The notes under the pieces were generated by a model, which saw nothing but the letters and a program-made list of their open reading frames with translations, ran no database searches and was not told where the DNA came from. Positions 1 through 9,924 of a stretch of 64,000 nt of DNA are shown here, piece by piece. Source of the stretch: Ascidia mentula. Taxonomy: Eukaryota > Chordata > Ascidiacea > Phlebobranchia > Ascidiidae. Where the stretch lies: assembly GCA_947561715.1 (NCBI GenBank), contig OX387205.1:12715001-12779000 (forward strand), in the 5' to 3' direction. How positions within the stretch are numbered: the first letter of the stretch is position 1; each line of letters opens with the position of its first letter. The position numbers and the translations under genes were made by a program.

Positions 1-727
1 CCCCGGTACCGGGGTGACATCGGACATTTGAGACCTGTTCAAAAAATGGGCTCAATAAACATTTTTAGTGAAGTAAAACGAACGAAAAACCTTTTGTTTT
101 TTGAGTAACGCTTTACTACTTACAACAAAATAAAATTTAAGAATGAGGTTCATAATTTAAAAAAAATATGAACAATTTTCCCAAAAACCGTCCGAGCTAT
201 CCCCGGTCTCCCCTACCAATAAACGGTGACCAATAAACACAAATAAACGCAATACTGTATACCTTACGATTTTCCGACTATGCAGATATATGTGTTTCAA
301 TTTCTCAGGTGTATTTCTTTTCTTAGGTGTTGTTGCAATTAAAAACACAACCTAAATATGTTATGTGGCTATGTTGGTGTCAAACGTACGCAACTCATAC
401 ATGCAGTTATTCGTTTGTTCTACTATCACAGATGCTGTTGGTCTCCAACAATAGCAAATAAGTAACTTATGCAGCAAATGTTCATTGCATACGTTTATCG
501 TTTTCGATCATCCACCTACACTATCACCACAATGTCTAGAGGTCAACGAGTTGCAACGTACGATTCTTGGGCAATGACTTTATGCTATTGTTAATCCTAA
601 AAAATATTTTCCCACCCCTGTTTGCCAGGCATGATATAATTTTGAAGTATGTGGCAATAAGTCAAGGTAAATTTTTGATCTTAAAAAAAACGTTGGTTTA
701 ATAATATTCAATAGAAAAATTACACCA
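1..727. other. Non-coding flank downstream of the fucosyltransferase gene
   Basis: No coding exon or RNA gene is recognisable here. The first 14 bases form a perfect palindrome (ccccggtaccgggg). An ATTAAA-type polyadenylation signal for the minus-strand fucosyltransferase gene can be read at 697-702, about 26 bases beyond its stop codon. Confidence 0.5.
697..702 (-). terminator. Probable polyadenylation signal (ATTAAA) of the fucosyltransferase gene
   Basis: Minus-strand ATTAAA lies 26 bases past the stop codon at 728-730. The position suits a short 3' UTR. No transcript evidence is available. Confidence 0.35.
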
Positions 728-3003
728 TTAAAGTCTGAAATTGCTAAATATACTCTGTGCCATTTTCAACATTCTTTCTGGCTTCAGTTGAAAGCATTCA
801 GGGTTTTCTTGGCCCAAGTACCAGTCTTTAAACGAGTGATAAACTTTCGACCCGTTGCCGTAAATTCTGTTTTCCCAAAGTTTGTGGCAAAGTTGTTTGT
901 AACCTAAATCTTTCGATTTTGAAACTTCGTCTGGAGGCGGTTTCCGTCTCCATTTAAAGTACTCCGCGTAAGCAGTTGCGTTTGCATCCAGGTAATTGAG
1001 GAATTTCGCCAATGTGGCTGGATTAGGAAAGTCATCGACATGTATAAATGACCCAACGGGGATAATTTTTTCCACGTCAGCCTTTGGTGCTCCTAAAATA
1101 ACTGGGACAGTCCCAGAACGAAGAGAGTTGCTCCAAGTCTTTTCCGTGACGTAATCCCGGCAATGAAAACCGTTCTCGAAGGCCAGGAAGAACTTGAAAG
1201 TGGAAGCGTACTGCCGAAATTCTTTTGAGTCCCAAGGATCCTCAATATGATCGTAAAAGCAGTGGCCGCGTTTTGCTAGTCGCAGCCCGCTTCGTTCAAG
1301 AAGCATTACATTCAGTATACGATGTTTTGGTCCTTGCGCACCGCCGCAGTGACTGACTACAGTTAATGCTGTAAATGAAGCCGTTTTTCCTGTAATTATT
1401 CGCTCAACCACATTGTCGCCATAGAACAACTCTTTAACTTCTCGATCGTCGGATCCACTGAACAGACGATCCTGTGAAAGTTATGGGTAAACTTTTGCTG
1501 CATGCACAGAAAACATGAATTAAAAATCTGTTGTGTCATGCGGATTTGAAAGACAGTGCAAAGGTTACTAGCATTTTCTATACAGATACACCTCTCTGCA
1601 ATATCTATCTGTCAGTGACGCAGTGTAGATATTAGCCATATATTGGTTTATTGTGTGATAAATGAAAGTTTAAAATCGTTTATTTATTATATGAATATAG
1701 CAGATCGTCTTACCAATGAGTTGTATGGGAAAAATACATCTGAATCTCGTCTGTAAGTCATCGTCCAGTTAAAATAATCCTTGTTAACGAAACTGAAGTC
1801 TTTGTTTTGGAATGGCCAAGGGGGTTCAAGAGACAGATAAACAAAAAATTGTCCCGGTCGCCTGAAAACAGCAGGCATTGTGTGCAGAATGTTAAAAGAA
1901 TTTAGGGTTCAAGAATTAATGACTCTCGCAGAAGACAGCTAACATATAAATCTATATCGAAGTCGGCCATATAATGGTATTGTGTGTTTTCTTTGATCGT
2001 CAGGTTTATGAAATTAAGCTCTGAAAGGACTTCTAATCACTAACGGGATGTTAGTTAACAAAAAAAATCGCCAGTTAACAAAACTTTGGCCGCGGGTAAC
2101 TCAGTCATCTTACGAGTTAGCGACTTGTTTTTTTGTTACATGTAATAGATCATAGGCTGAACCTTCCAAGATATTAAAATATAAAAACATATTTCAAAAA
2201 AAAGCATATTAACATTTGAATATGATTCTAATCATTATAATCAATACCTAGCTTTTGGCAATGTAATGTTGTTGGCCTCGTATGCCTGACTGAATCTAAC
2301 TACTACAGCATCGCTCGAATTCAGAAGATCCAAGTCCATCGTTGTAGCGCATTTGTGTCCTAGAGTCGTGACGATCTCCTCTGGATTAAACATAGGTTCG
2401 ATGAAACCGTACGATAAAAGTATCAGCGGTGGAACCGCATGGGCTTGGTTTTCATTCATTTGTGGAGCGGACGATCCCGACTCGCCTGCAGGCCATGAAC
2501 TCTCCACTTCCGTACGTTGTGTATTTCTGCAGGCAAGGTAGACACTTTAAATTATGCCATATCGATTACAAAATACAGTCGAATTGCCGAAATTCTTTGT
2601 TGTTTTAAAAAATGTATACCGACAAGACAAGATGTTGCACTATTTGAAATTGCTACAAATTCCAGCGCAAAAATAAAATAGCAAAATAAACAAAATTTTC
2701 CCATTTTTTAGGTAATGGTTTGGAAAGCTTGATATCCCATATTACATAAGTAAGTTATGTTTATAAATTGTGTTGCGTTCCAAGATGGGTGCCAGCATTT
2801 GGGAAGAATTGCACTAATATTTACCTAAACTTCGATGCCAAGATTGTAACCACCAACCTTAAAACATCCAATGTTGGTGAACGTGCTCCGTTTGGTTTAG
2901 ATAGACTCGAATATAAGTATGCAGTTACAATGCATCCCAACAGAACAGCACTTGTACCGGCTTTGAAAAACCAACCTCGATACCCATGTAGCTTAAACAA
3001 CAT
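728..3003 (-). CDS. Alpha-1,3-fucosyltransferase, GT10 family (4 exons, 438 aa)
   Basis: Coding exons on the minus strand are 3003-2858, 2526-2248, 1861-1714 and 1471-728. All junctions are GT-AG and phases agree (2, 2, 0). The product is expected to be a Golgi type II membrane enzyme that transfers fucose from GDP-fucose to GlcNAc-containing glycans. A short cytoplasmic tail is followed by a hydrophobic anchor at about residues 14-33 and a low-complexity stem to about 90. GT10 hallmarks are RRPGQ at 142-146, FNWTMTYRRDSD at 172-183, and FLAFENGF at 286-293 followed by DYVTEK at 297-302. N-glycosylation sequons such as NIT, NWT, NAT and NGS are present. Length is typical of the family. The start was chosen because the first exon supplies the anchor and joins in phase to the stem exon. 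Acceptor specificity (alpha-1,3 versus alpha-1,4) cannot be read from the sequence. Confidence 0.9.
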
Positions 3004-3090
3004 GTCCTATGTATATACTAGTATTTCTCTATAGTATGACTGATAAAAATTGTTCAACTCTGGAAGAAAATTTTACACCGATAAATTTAA

Positions 3091-3096
3091 TTTATA
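3091..3096 (-). promoter_or_regulatory. Candidate TATA box of the fucosyltransferase gene
   Basis: TATAAA on the minus strand lies 88 bases upstream of the ATG at 3003-3001, a spacing compatible with a short 5' UTR. AT-rich surroundings make chance matches common, so confidence is modest. Confidence 0.35.
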
Positions 3097-5096
3097 TTCT
3101 GCCTTTTTTATTGCCTAAATTCCTCAGTGCTAAACTGCATGTGCTATATGTGGATTGGACACTACGTCTAATGCAAAAGTAACCTTTCTCGCACAGGTTT
3201 TTGTGACTCAAACATGATATGTTGATTCATTTATGCGAAGAGGCGGTGAACGTTACGTATAATGTAATGACAACCTATGCTAAAACCAAACCTTTGAATA
3301 AACTTTTGTCGATATCGCAACTGCACACATGGCCCCCGGCGGTCTGGAATTCACAAATTTGCCCTATCTGGAAATTTTGGCCGATGTATATTTTACTGCC
3401 TACAACTCGCATATCTACAGTATAGGTAGTGTAGGAATATAGAAATGTTTAAATGTGTAAATGCTGGAGGTGACTGACGAATTATTGTATAGTTTGCCAT
3501 TGTAAACATTGCCTGTACCTTATATTATACAAATGTATCTATTGTCTGGTATATATCAAACTAAATAATTAAATATATTATTGAAAATATATAATTGCCA
3601 ATAATTACACGCTAACGGTAACAGAACATACGCACGTTTTGGGCTTTTCACAATGTACAACTCGTGTTGATTTTACGCAGACCTGTAGAACATTGGTTAG
3701 TTTAATCGTGGGAAACACTTCGCGGACAAGAAAAGCGTTGTATGGCGGTTGGGATGACAAGTTGATATTGGTGACATGGGTCGTGGATTGCACTGGACAT
3801 AATCAGATTGCAAATTTCTAGTTATACTGTGGAACGTGTGATTCCCTTAACATGGAAAACTTTTAAGCAACGCTATAAATTAGTTGTGTTTAGAATAACA
3901 GTTTACTTGGCTGATGACAATTATATGCTTAATATACGCTTTATGGGAGTATGTATGGGTTTGGAGCTGGTATCCGGTGCAGTTCGTGGTCAAAAAGCAC
4001 GGCAGGCGATTTTAAATGTAATATTGCAGACGGTATGTAAGATTCTCTATTCACGTTTCTTTGACCACAATAAAGACGTTTCATCAAATTATAGTTCTGG
4101 TACATTGTGTGGCGGCACATTTCCCTAATTAACGTTGCTTTTGTTTTGCTTCACGACGCTGTATTCGCACAATCACGTGTTCTGTTTCCGCCTGCTGTCA
4201 CAACGATTAGGCTTTAAATAATATGATTTCCATTTTTTACTTTCACGCTTTGTTGCGTATTTTAAATTTTAATTCCTGACAATGACTTTTGGTTCCAAGC
4301 TGGCCCATCCCGTCAATATATTGTAATGTGTAATCTGTTTTCTTCTCGCTATTTTCGATTGCTATTGGCGGGAAAACAAACTATGTTATGTTATATGATA
4401 TGCTTTTGAAAGAAAAAGACCCTTTCGCAAGCACTTTTTTTATTTTATTTGTCTTTCGCTGCATATGTACAATGTGTGTGGCTGTGCACAAGTAAAAAAC
4501 AAGTTGTTACTGGCACTTGTGAAAAACTGAATGCGGATTGTTATGCTACACAGGTAACGAAAACCCTGCCCGGCAGCAGATTGTTTGGAGTGAATCGAGA
4601 CCGATAACAGTTGGGAGAATTAGTTGATGTTTGTGAAGTGATTGCACTGGCCAAAGTCTAGTTGTACACAGCTACCATACTAACAAACATGCCGGATATG
4701 TTCTTGCTCAACTCAAAGCATTGGCATGTAAGGCAGAAATCGCCACAGTCTTGGCAACGAATAGGAAGAAATTTTAATAATCAAGGCCCATATGATTAAC
4801 ATTAGATTTTGAAGTATTAAAAAGTCTTCAAAACAAGCTCATGTGGAAAATCTATTCGGTCTTTTATGTATTTTGAATCAAATAGACATCACACTGACCT
4901 GCTTGAGACCTAACAGATACAAAAAGGCAAAAACGTTGCTTTTAATTTTCTTTCATGAAAATGATTTGAAACGAATCGTTCTGGGAAACTAACAAATGAG
5001 AATTAGAACAGGAAAAGATAATTTTGACGCAAGTCACTAAATTTTACGATTACCATGAATAAACTTAGAAGCAAGCATGATTATATAGCTTTAAAA
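3097..5096. other. Intergenic stretch without recognisable genes
   Basis: Open frames of up to about 106 codons occur here (for example 3808-4128 plus), but none shows a known motif, splice-site support or a partner exon. The stretch separates the fucosyltransferase promoter from the 3' end of the small secreted-protein gene. Confidence 0.4.
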
Positions 5097-5708
5097 CTAA
5101 GGTTGTTGGTCTTCTGGATTAAGAGCGTTGTTGGCGGCTGCAATGAGCTGCTTGGTCATTTGCTTGCTTGCTTGAAAGATGTTGTTGGCTGATTCGCCCA
5201 GATTGTGCTCACTAATGAAGGTAGTAATTCTCTCCCTGAGACACAAGGTACAAATATACTTGTTTTCTTGGCATTGTTTTAAGTTTCGCTTCTACAAAAT
5301 CTGTCTAAAATTAACAGAAGGTCATTTTTTGTTAAATCATAGGTCATCTTAAGAACGTGATGTCAGTCACCCGCTCTTGCGAAGTTAGGCTTACTTGGCT
5401 TGCTGAATCTTTTCCTGTGCATCTTGAACGTTCATGTTTGCAAACTTGGCTTTCAACCGAGTCCACCAGTTACCTTCAGAAGCCTCCACCTCGACATCTG
5501 AAAAACATTCGTTCAACATATTATTTTGAGAAAAGGCTGATTACGTGTCAACTTTTTGTGACAACATGGCATGTTCAAGACGGATAATAACAATAAAACT
5601 TTAAAGCAAAGCAAAACAATAAAACCACTCACTGTCGCCGACAGGGAGAGCCTCTGATGAGCACACCAAGACCAAACCAACCAACAAGGTCAAAACTGCT
5701 AACTTCAT
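5097..5708 (-). CDS. Small secreted protein with amphipathic helices (3 exons, 105 aa)
   Basis: Exons are 5708-5633, 5497-5395 and 5235-5097. Donors read GTGAGT and GTAAGC, acceptors TTTCAG and TCTCAG, and both junctions keep the frame (phases 1 and 2). The N terminus is a clear signal peptide: MKLAVLTLLVGLVLVCSSEA, with likely cleavage after about residue 20. The mature part, roughly 85 residues, has no cysteine and is rich in Ala, Gln, Lys, Asn and Glu, with a WW pair near its start and spacing that suggests two or three amphipathic helices. This resembles small exchangeable apolipoproteins or other lipid-binding helical proteins, but I do not recognise the family, so function is open. The middle exon would read a stop at its donor if unspliced, so splicing is needed for the full protein. 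Confidence 0.75.
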
Positions 5709-6467
5709 GTTGTTGCGTTTTTTTTTTTTTTGGAACTAAGTATTTAATTTTCTGCAAAAGTGCGCAAAAATATTTCTTGAAACCTGAGAGCAACGACTAT
5801 TCCTTTTAATGATAAAGTGATACCCTTGTCGCAGAATTCCCAGAAACCGCAGGTTTGAAACCGACAGTGGGTATCTTGGAATAAACACATTAAAATATAT
5901 AAATTAGCTCATGATTTCTAGTTACGCACCACGAGATGGTAATGCTGTATCTATCAGCTTTAAGTTTATACGCGTATGCTTCTTTTTAGCTCAATTAATT
6001 CGTGAGTAAATTTCTGACAACAAATCGTTATGATAATAGCAATATTAGCCCAAATACAAGCGCTTAGAACTAATTAATTCTGATACTGGCAGACTAACCC
6101 ACCGATCGTGATTTGAATCAAACCCTTCTGACCGAGTGTCTGGTGCAATGAAACCTATTTGTTTGTGCCCCATTTGTCTCCAGTTCTTTCGCAACGTTTG
6201 TTGATCAGTTACTTAGCTGCAGTGCAACACAATTCTCTGATCAAAGTTCGTGTTTACTTTCTTGATTAGCTGACGCGGTACTGAAGTGGTTGCTGTTTAC
6301 TTGCATGCATGCATAAGATAAACGCTGACGCCAGTCAAGCCACAATCACACAAGACCCCATAACTCTGTCAAATTTTATTTTAATCTTTTTCCGTTTTTT
6401 TATGAAAGCATACGTGGTATAACTTGCGACATACAATAAATAGAAGAAAAAACGATGGATTTTCTTG
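5709..6467. other. Intergenic region between the small secreted-protein gene and the astacin homologue
   Basis: No coding exon is seen. It must hold the promoter of the minus-strand gene below it; a TATA-like AT stretch lies near 5897-5905 but is about 190 bases from the ATG. A minus-strand AATAAA at 6375-6380 lies about 90 bases past the astacin-homologue stop codon. Confidence 0.4.
6375..6380 (-). terminator. Polyadenylation signal (AATAAA) of the astacin-homologue gene
   Basis: Canonical AATAAA on the minus strand, 88 bases past the stop codon at 6468-6470. No transcript support is available. Confidence 0.5.
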
Positions 6468-9400
6468 TTAACTATCGTTTGGACAACGGTATAGGCGATT
6501 GATGCGTACAATATCCTGACTTGACAGTTCGTTCTCCTGTAAAAACAGCTTTACGTTAAATTCGACCGTGGCCAAACAAGTTAATGTTTAATTGTACAAA
6601 CCTCAAATCAATGTCGTTATTGAGAAATACAAATAACTCTCCCATCCAAATTTCCAAATTAAGCAATACTGTACGTAGCTCTTTATCTGATGTATGGTTT
6701 ACATAAGATCGCGTTTACCTGTGCGTTGATAATGTTGTTGTCCTGGTCGGTCATTGTAGCTTCACCGTTTGCTGAAAATGCGTATGAGTTGTATTGCATG
6801 ATGCTGCTGATGTCATAGGGCAAATCCGCAAATTCTTCTTCCAAATTATCTCGAATCAGGAAGTTCTGAAGGTAATCTGAAAATGTTTTGAAGGAAGCGT
6901 CAATGTTTCATTAAAACTTTATTGGAATTTATTCTGTAAGAAATTGATGATATTGTTTCGAATCCAAGGTCATACTGACGCCGATCGTCTGTTATCACTA
7001 TTTTGAGCTTAGACTGTTACGCAAAAAAAGATCTGTCAGTCAACATCCAACAGCACAGACTGGCCCGTGCAGTCTCTTACCACAATTTCTCTCATGATTC
7101 AAAAACGAAATAGATATCAAAGCTACGAATACATCGATACGTTTCAAACTGTGTACTACAGTAATTAACTAAGGGCGCTTGCAAGAAACGGAGGTTTTAT
7201 TATTGGTTCATTGGCATCACAACCAAGGCATTGCAATAGCATGTAACACTTTTCATATTGGATAACGTATCATATAAAAGTACATGTCATTTTAGTCACA
7301 CGGGTTTCGAACCGTAGGTTTTATAAGTAAGGTGTACATATGAATACGCATCTTAACACTTAGTTACGAAAATAGAACCTACTTTTCGCGATATACCGCC
7401 AATTATATTTTGTGGATTTGGTGACGCACAGTTACCGAAAAACTTGACAGGCATAAACGAGCAAATTGCGCATTTTTCAAATTTATGCACGATTACCGTC
7501 AAGTTTAAATAGAGAACTCACTGGTTTGAATATTTTCCCAGCGAATTTTGATGTGTTGGTTTCGATCAGGCCTTGTGTGTTCGTGCCAGAATCCCAACGC
7601 ATGCATGAGCATGTGCAACACTTTGCCTTTGCTGTCGCACCCGTAACCAATGCGGATCTGTTGATATAAGACATATGCGTAATCAATTTTCATGACTTCA
7701 AAATTGAAATATTGGGATCTAACCAAAACTGCAGATGCAAACGATAACTGTAAGTAGCATAGCAAGAGATCGAAGTAGTTGTTTTTTATTGCTAGCCCTT
7801 TCTTTACTGTTTTTCAGACGTTTTAAAAATTATTTATTGTGTTTACTGCAAGGAACTAAAGATGCCCATAGGGCGAAATATATATTCCTGATCATAAGCC
7901 AGGCTGATCCTGTAGTAAAAAGTTACTGCAATTTCCATGGTTTTTTTTATACAATAGTGTAAAAGTTAAAATAAACATCGAAAACTTGTTGTAAGTAATT
8001 AGGTGTAATTCAAGAAAAATCGAATTAAAAACTTGATTTTGTACACACAGCAGTTGCAGAAACTGACGATGCCTGTTCAGAACGTCACAATTTACTTTAT
8101 TTTTACTTATTTCGACCAAAAATAAATTCTACATTGAACAAATTTTTTTATCCGAGAAACAAATTTTAACTTACCGTTTGACTGTTGCCTTCCCCAATTC
8201 GCCCAACGTCTGAAAAACATCCACGCCCGCCAGCAAAAACCAAGTGGTATCCCATGTCGCCTCGAAGATGTCTAAACTCAATGCATGTTGTCGATATGAT
8301 TTCTTGCATGGCCATGGCTATGGCGGTCCATGCGGAATGCTCTGAAATGTATGTCATGGTAAAAGAGACATAATTTCTTGTGGAATCACCCATGCGTTTG
8401 AGGCATGTATAATACGACACAGACAACTTCTGTTAAGAAACCAGTCTTTTAGTACTTATATATAGTATCTTTGCTTTAACGTGGATGCACTGCTGAACTT
8501 TGGCACTATGTTAATCATATAGCCTCAAAAAAGCAAATAATAATATATAGCCTCATTGAGGTAGGATTACTTAAGCCCAATTACATAAACTTACCTATAG
8601 ATTTGTCCAAGATGAATGGGACAACGTACTTCCCGTTTCGGAAATTTTGAGTCCACAGCATTCTCTCCTTTGAATCCTGTTCCTGGCGTTCTTTCAAGCT
8701 CAACATTTTGCTCAGAAGCATTTGCGTTTTCATAGACAACGATATGTCACCGTTGTAAATTGCTACACATACAATTTGGACTTACAAGCACTTTTGCATG
8801 TGAATCACTGGTAATTACTTTAACACTATCGTTTTGAACAAAAACAACTGTACGATGAAAATATATAACAAAACTGAAAAAATGCTAAACCATACGTTTT
8901 TGTGTAAATAAATGAAATGAACCCTTTGTAAGGTCAGAAATTCCAGTAATGACAGAGACTGCGCGTTTTAAATCACTCTTGCATAGTATGTTTCTTTCAT
9001 GCAAATAAACTTACTGTTGCATTTGCACATTTTGCATCCCATTTCATCAACGCTGAAGCCAAAGTCACAGGGGGGCATGTCGTTGCAAAGCAATGGCGGA
9101 CAGGGCACTTCGTCTTCACTCGGCATATAATCTAAAAGAAACAAATTTATCTGATACTATTTTGAATTAGGGTATGCCTGGGTTAGATTTGTAACAAATA
9201 TACCAAATTCGGTAAAATGTGACAAATTTCAGTCACTTACTCAAACAGTCGTTGATTTCATTGACAAAAACACCATCAGAAACTGCGGTAGTCAACAAAT
9301 CATCACATATACTGGTTTTCCTATGGTTCGTTGGTTTGCCGCAACAAACAACTGCTAGGCCGAAGAGAATGAAAACATCTACATGTTGAGATAAACACGG

Positions 9401-9470
9401 TTAAATTCGTTAAACTCACACATTAATTAAGTTGTAACTTACACTTACATTGAAATACGGAGGTATCCAT
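6468..9470 (-). CDS. Secreted antistasin-astacin protein lacking the catalytic Glu (8 exons, 324 aa)
   Basis: Exons are 9470-9449, 9378-9241, 9131-9015, 8762-8595, 8341-8175, 7657-7522, 6876-6719 and 6536-6468; every GT-AG junction keeps the frame. Order of parts: signal peptide (about 1-22); a short linker; an antistasin-like cysteine module at 64-91 with spacing C-x4-C-x5-C-x10-C-x2-C-x-C; a YNGDI motif at 95-99 matching the astacin pro-segment FxGD zinc-blocking motif; then an astacin domain from about 130 to the end. The zinc motif reads HMLMHALGFWH at 219-229. The three His ligands remain, but the Glu after the first His is Met (codon ATG at 7612-7610). The four astacin cysteines and the Met-turn (SIMQY, Tyr 278) are kept. 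The family normally cleaves peptides; this member is predicted inactive or altered. No EGF or CUB domain follows. Confidence 0.85.
7268..7380 (-). repeat. Probable degenerate tRNA-derived SINE fragment
   Basis: On the minus strand, an A-box-like stretch (TAACTAAGTGTTAAGA, about 7365-7350) is followed roughly 45 bases later by GGTTCGAAACC, a good match to the RNA polymerase III B box. The spacing and the surrounding tRNA-like layout suggest a tRNA-derived SINE head. No paired acceptor stem is clear, so it is not called a functional tRNA. It sits in intron 6 of the astacin-homologue gene, in the sense orientation. Confidence 0.35.
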
Positions 9471-9924
9471 TTCTGTTTGATGCACACAAAATACGCAGTA
9501 ACACAACAGACTTCGAAAACTAGTTGTCAGTAAGTACCAACGCGATGAATAAAATGTTATAGCTGGTACTGATTCTAACAAATAACTGGATTTTTTCGCG
9601 GCGATAATATCCTGCAAACAGACACAAACTGAGGCGTATTTATTTCATTTCCGGACAAAGGTTTTGTTGTCAGCTGTTTGTATTGGCACCGCCAGACATA
9701 ATTAATCTGCAATTCACCGCAATATTGTTCTCCTCCACTAAACCCTGATGTGTTTTAAAGGTGTGTAATAAAAAACTTCGTTATATATCTTCCTCAAAGT
9801 ATAAACTTTGTGGTTACAGCGACATTTAGCGTTAGAAGGCATAGCAACAAGTTTGGAGGGAAAATCCCGCGCAAGCTTGTTCGAAAGAATTGATTTTGGG
9901 ATTTTTTATATAATTCCTTAAAAA
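9471..9924. promoter_or_regulatory. Head-to-head intergenic region, possible bidirectional promoter
   Basis: The start codons of the astacin-homologue gene (minus, 9470) and the ANKRD45-like gene (plus, 9925) are only 454 bases apart and diverge, so both promoters and 5' UTRs must fit here unless noncoding first exons lie elsewhere. I see no canonical TATA box at a convincing position for either gene. The minus-strand frame stays open upstream of the chosen ATG to about 9617, but the chosen ATG puts the hydrophobic signal peptide at the N terminus. Confidence 0.5.

Noticed and set aside
3808-4128. 106-codon plus-strand frame
   Set aside because: No signal, motif or exon partner; the neighbouring fucosyltransferase gene is complete without it.
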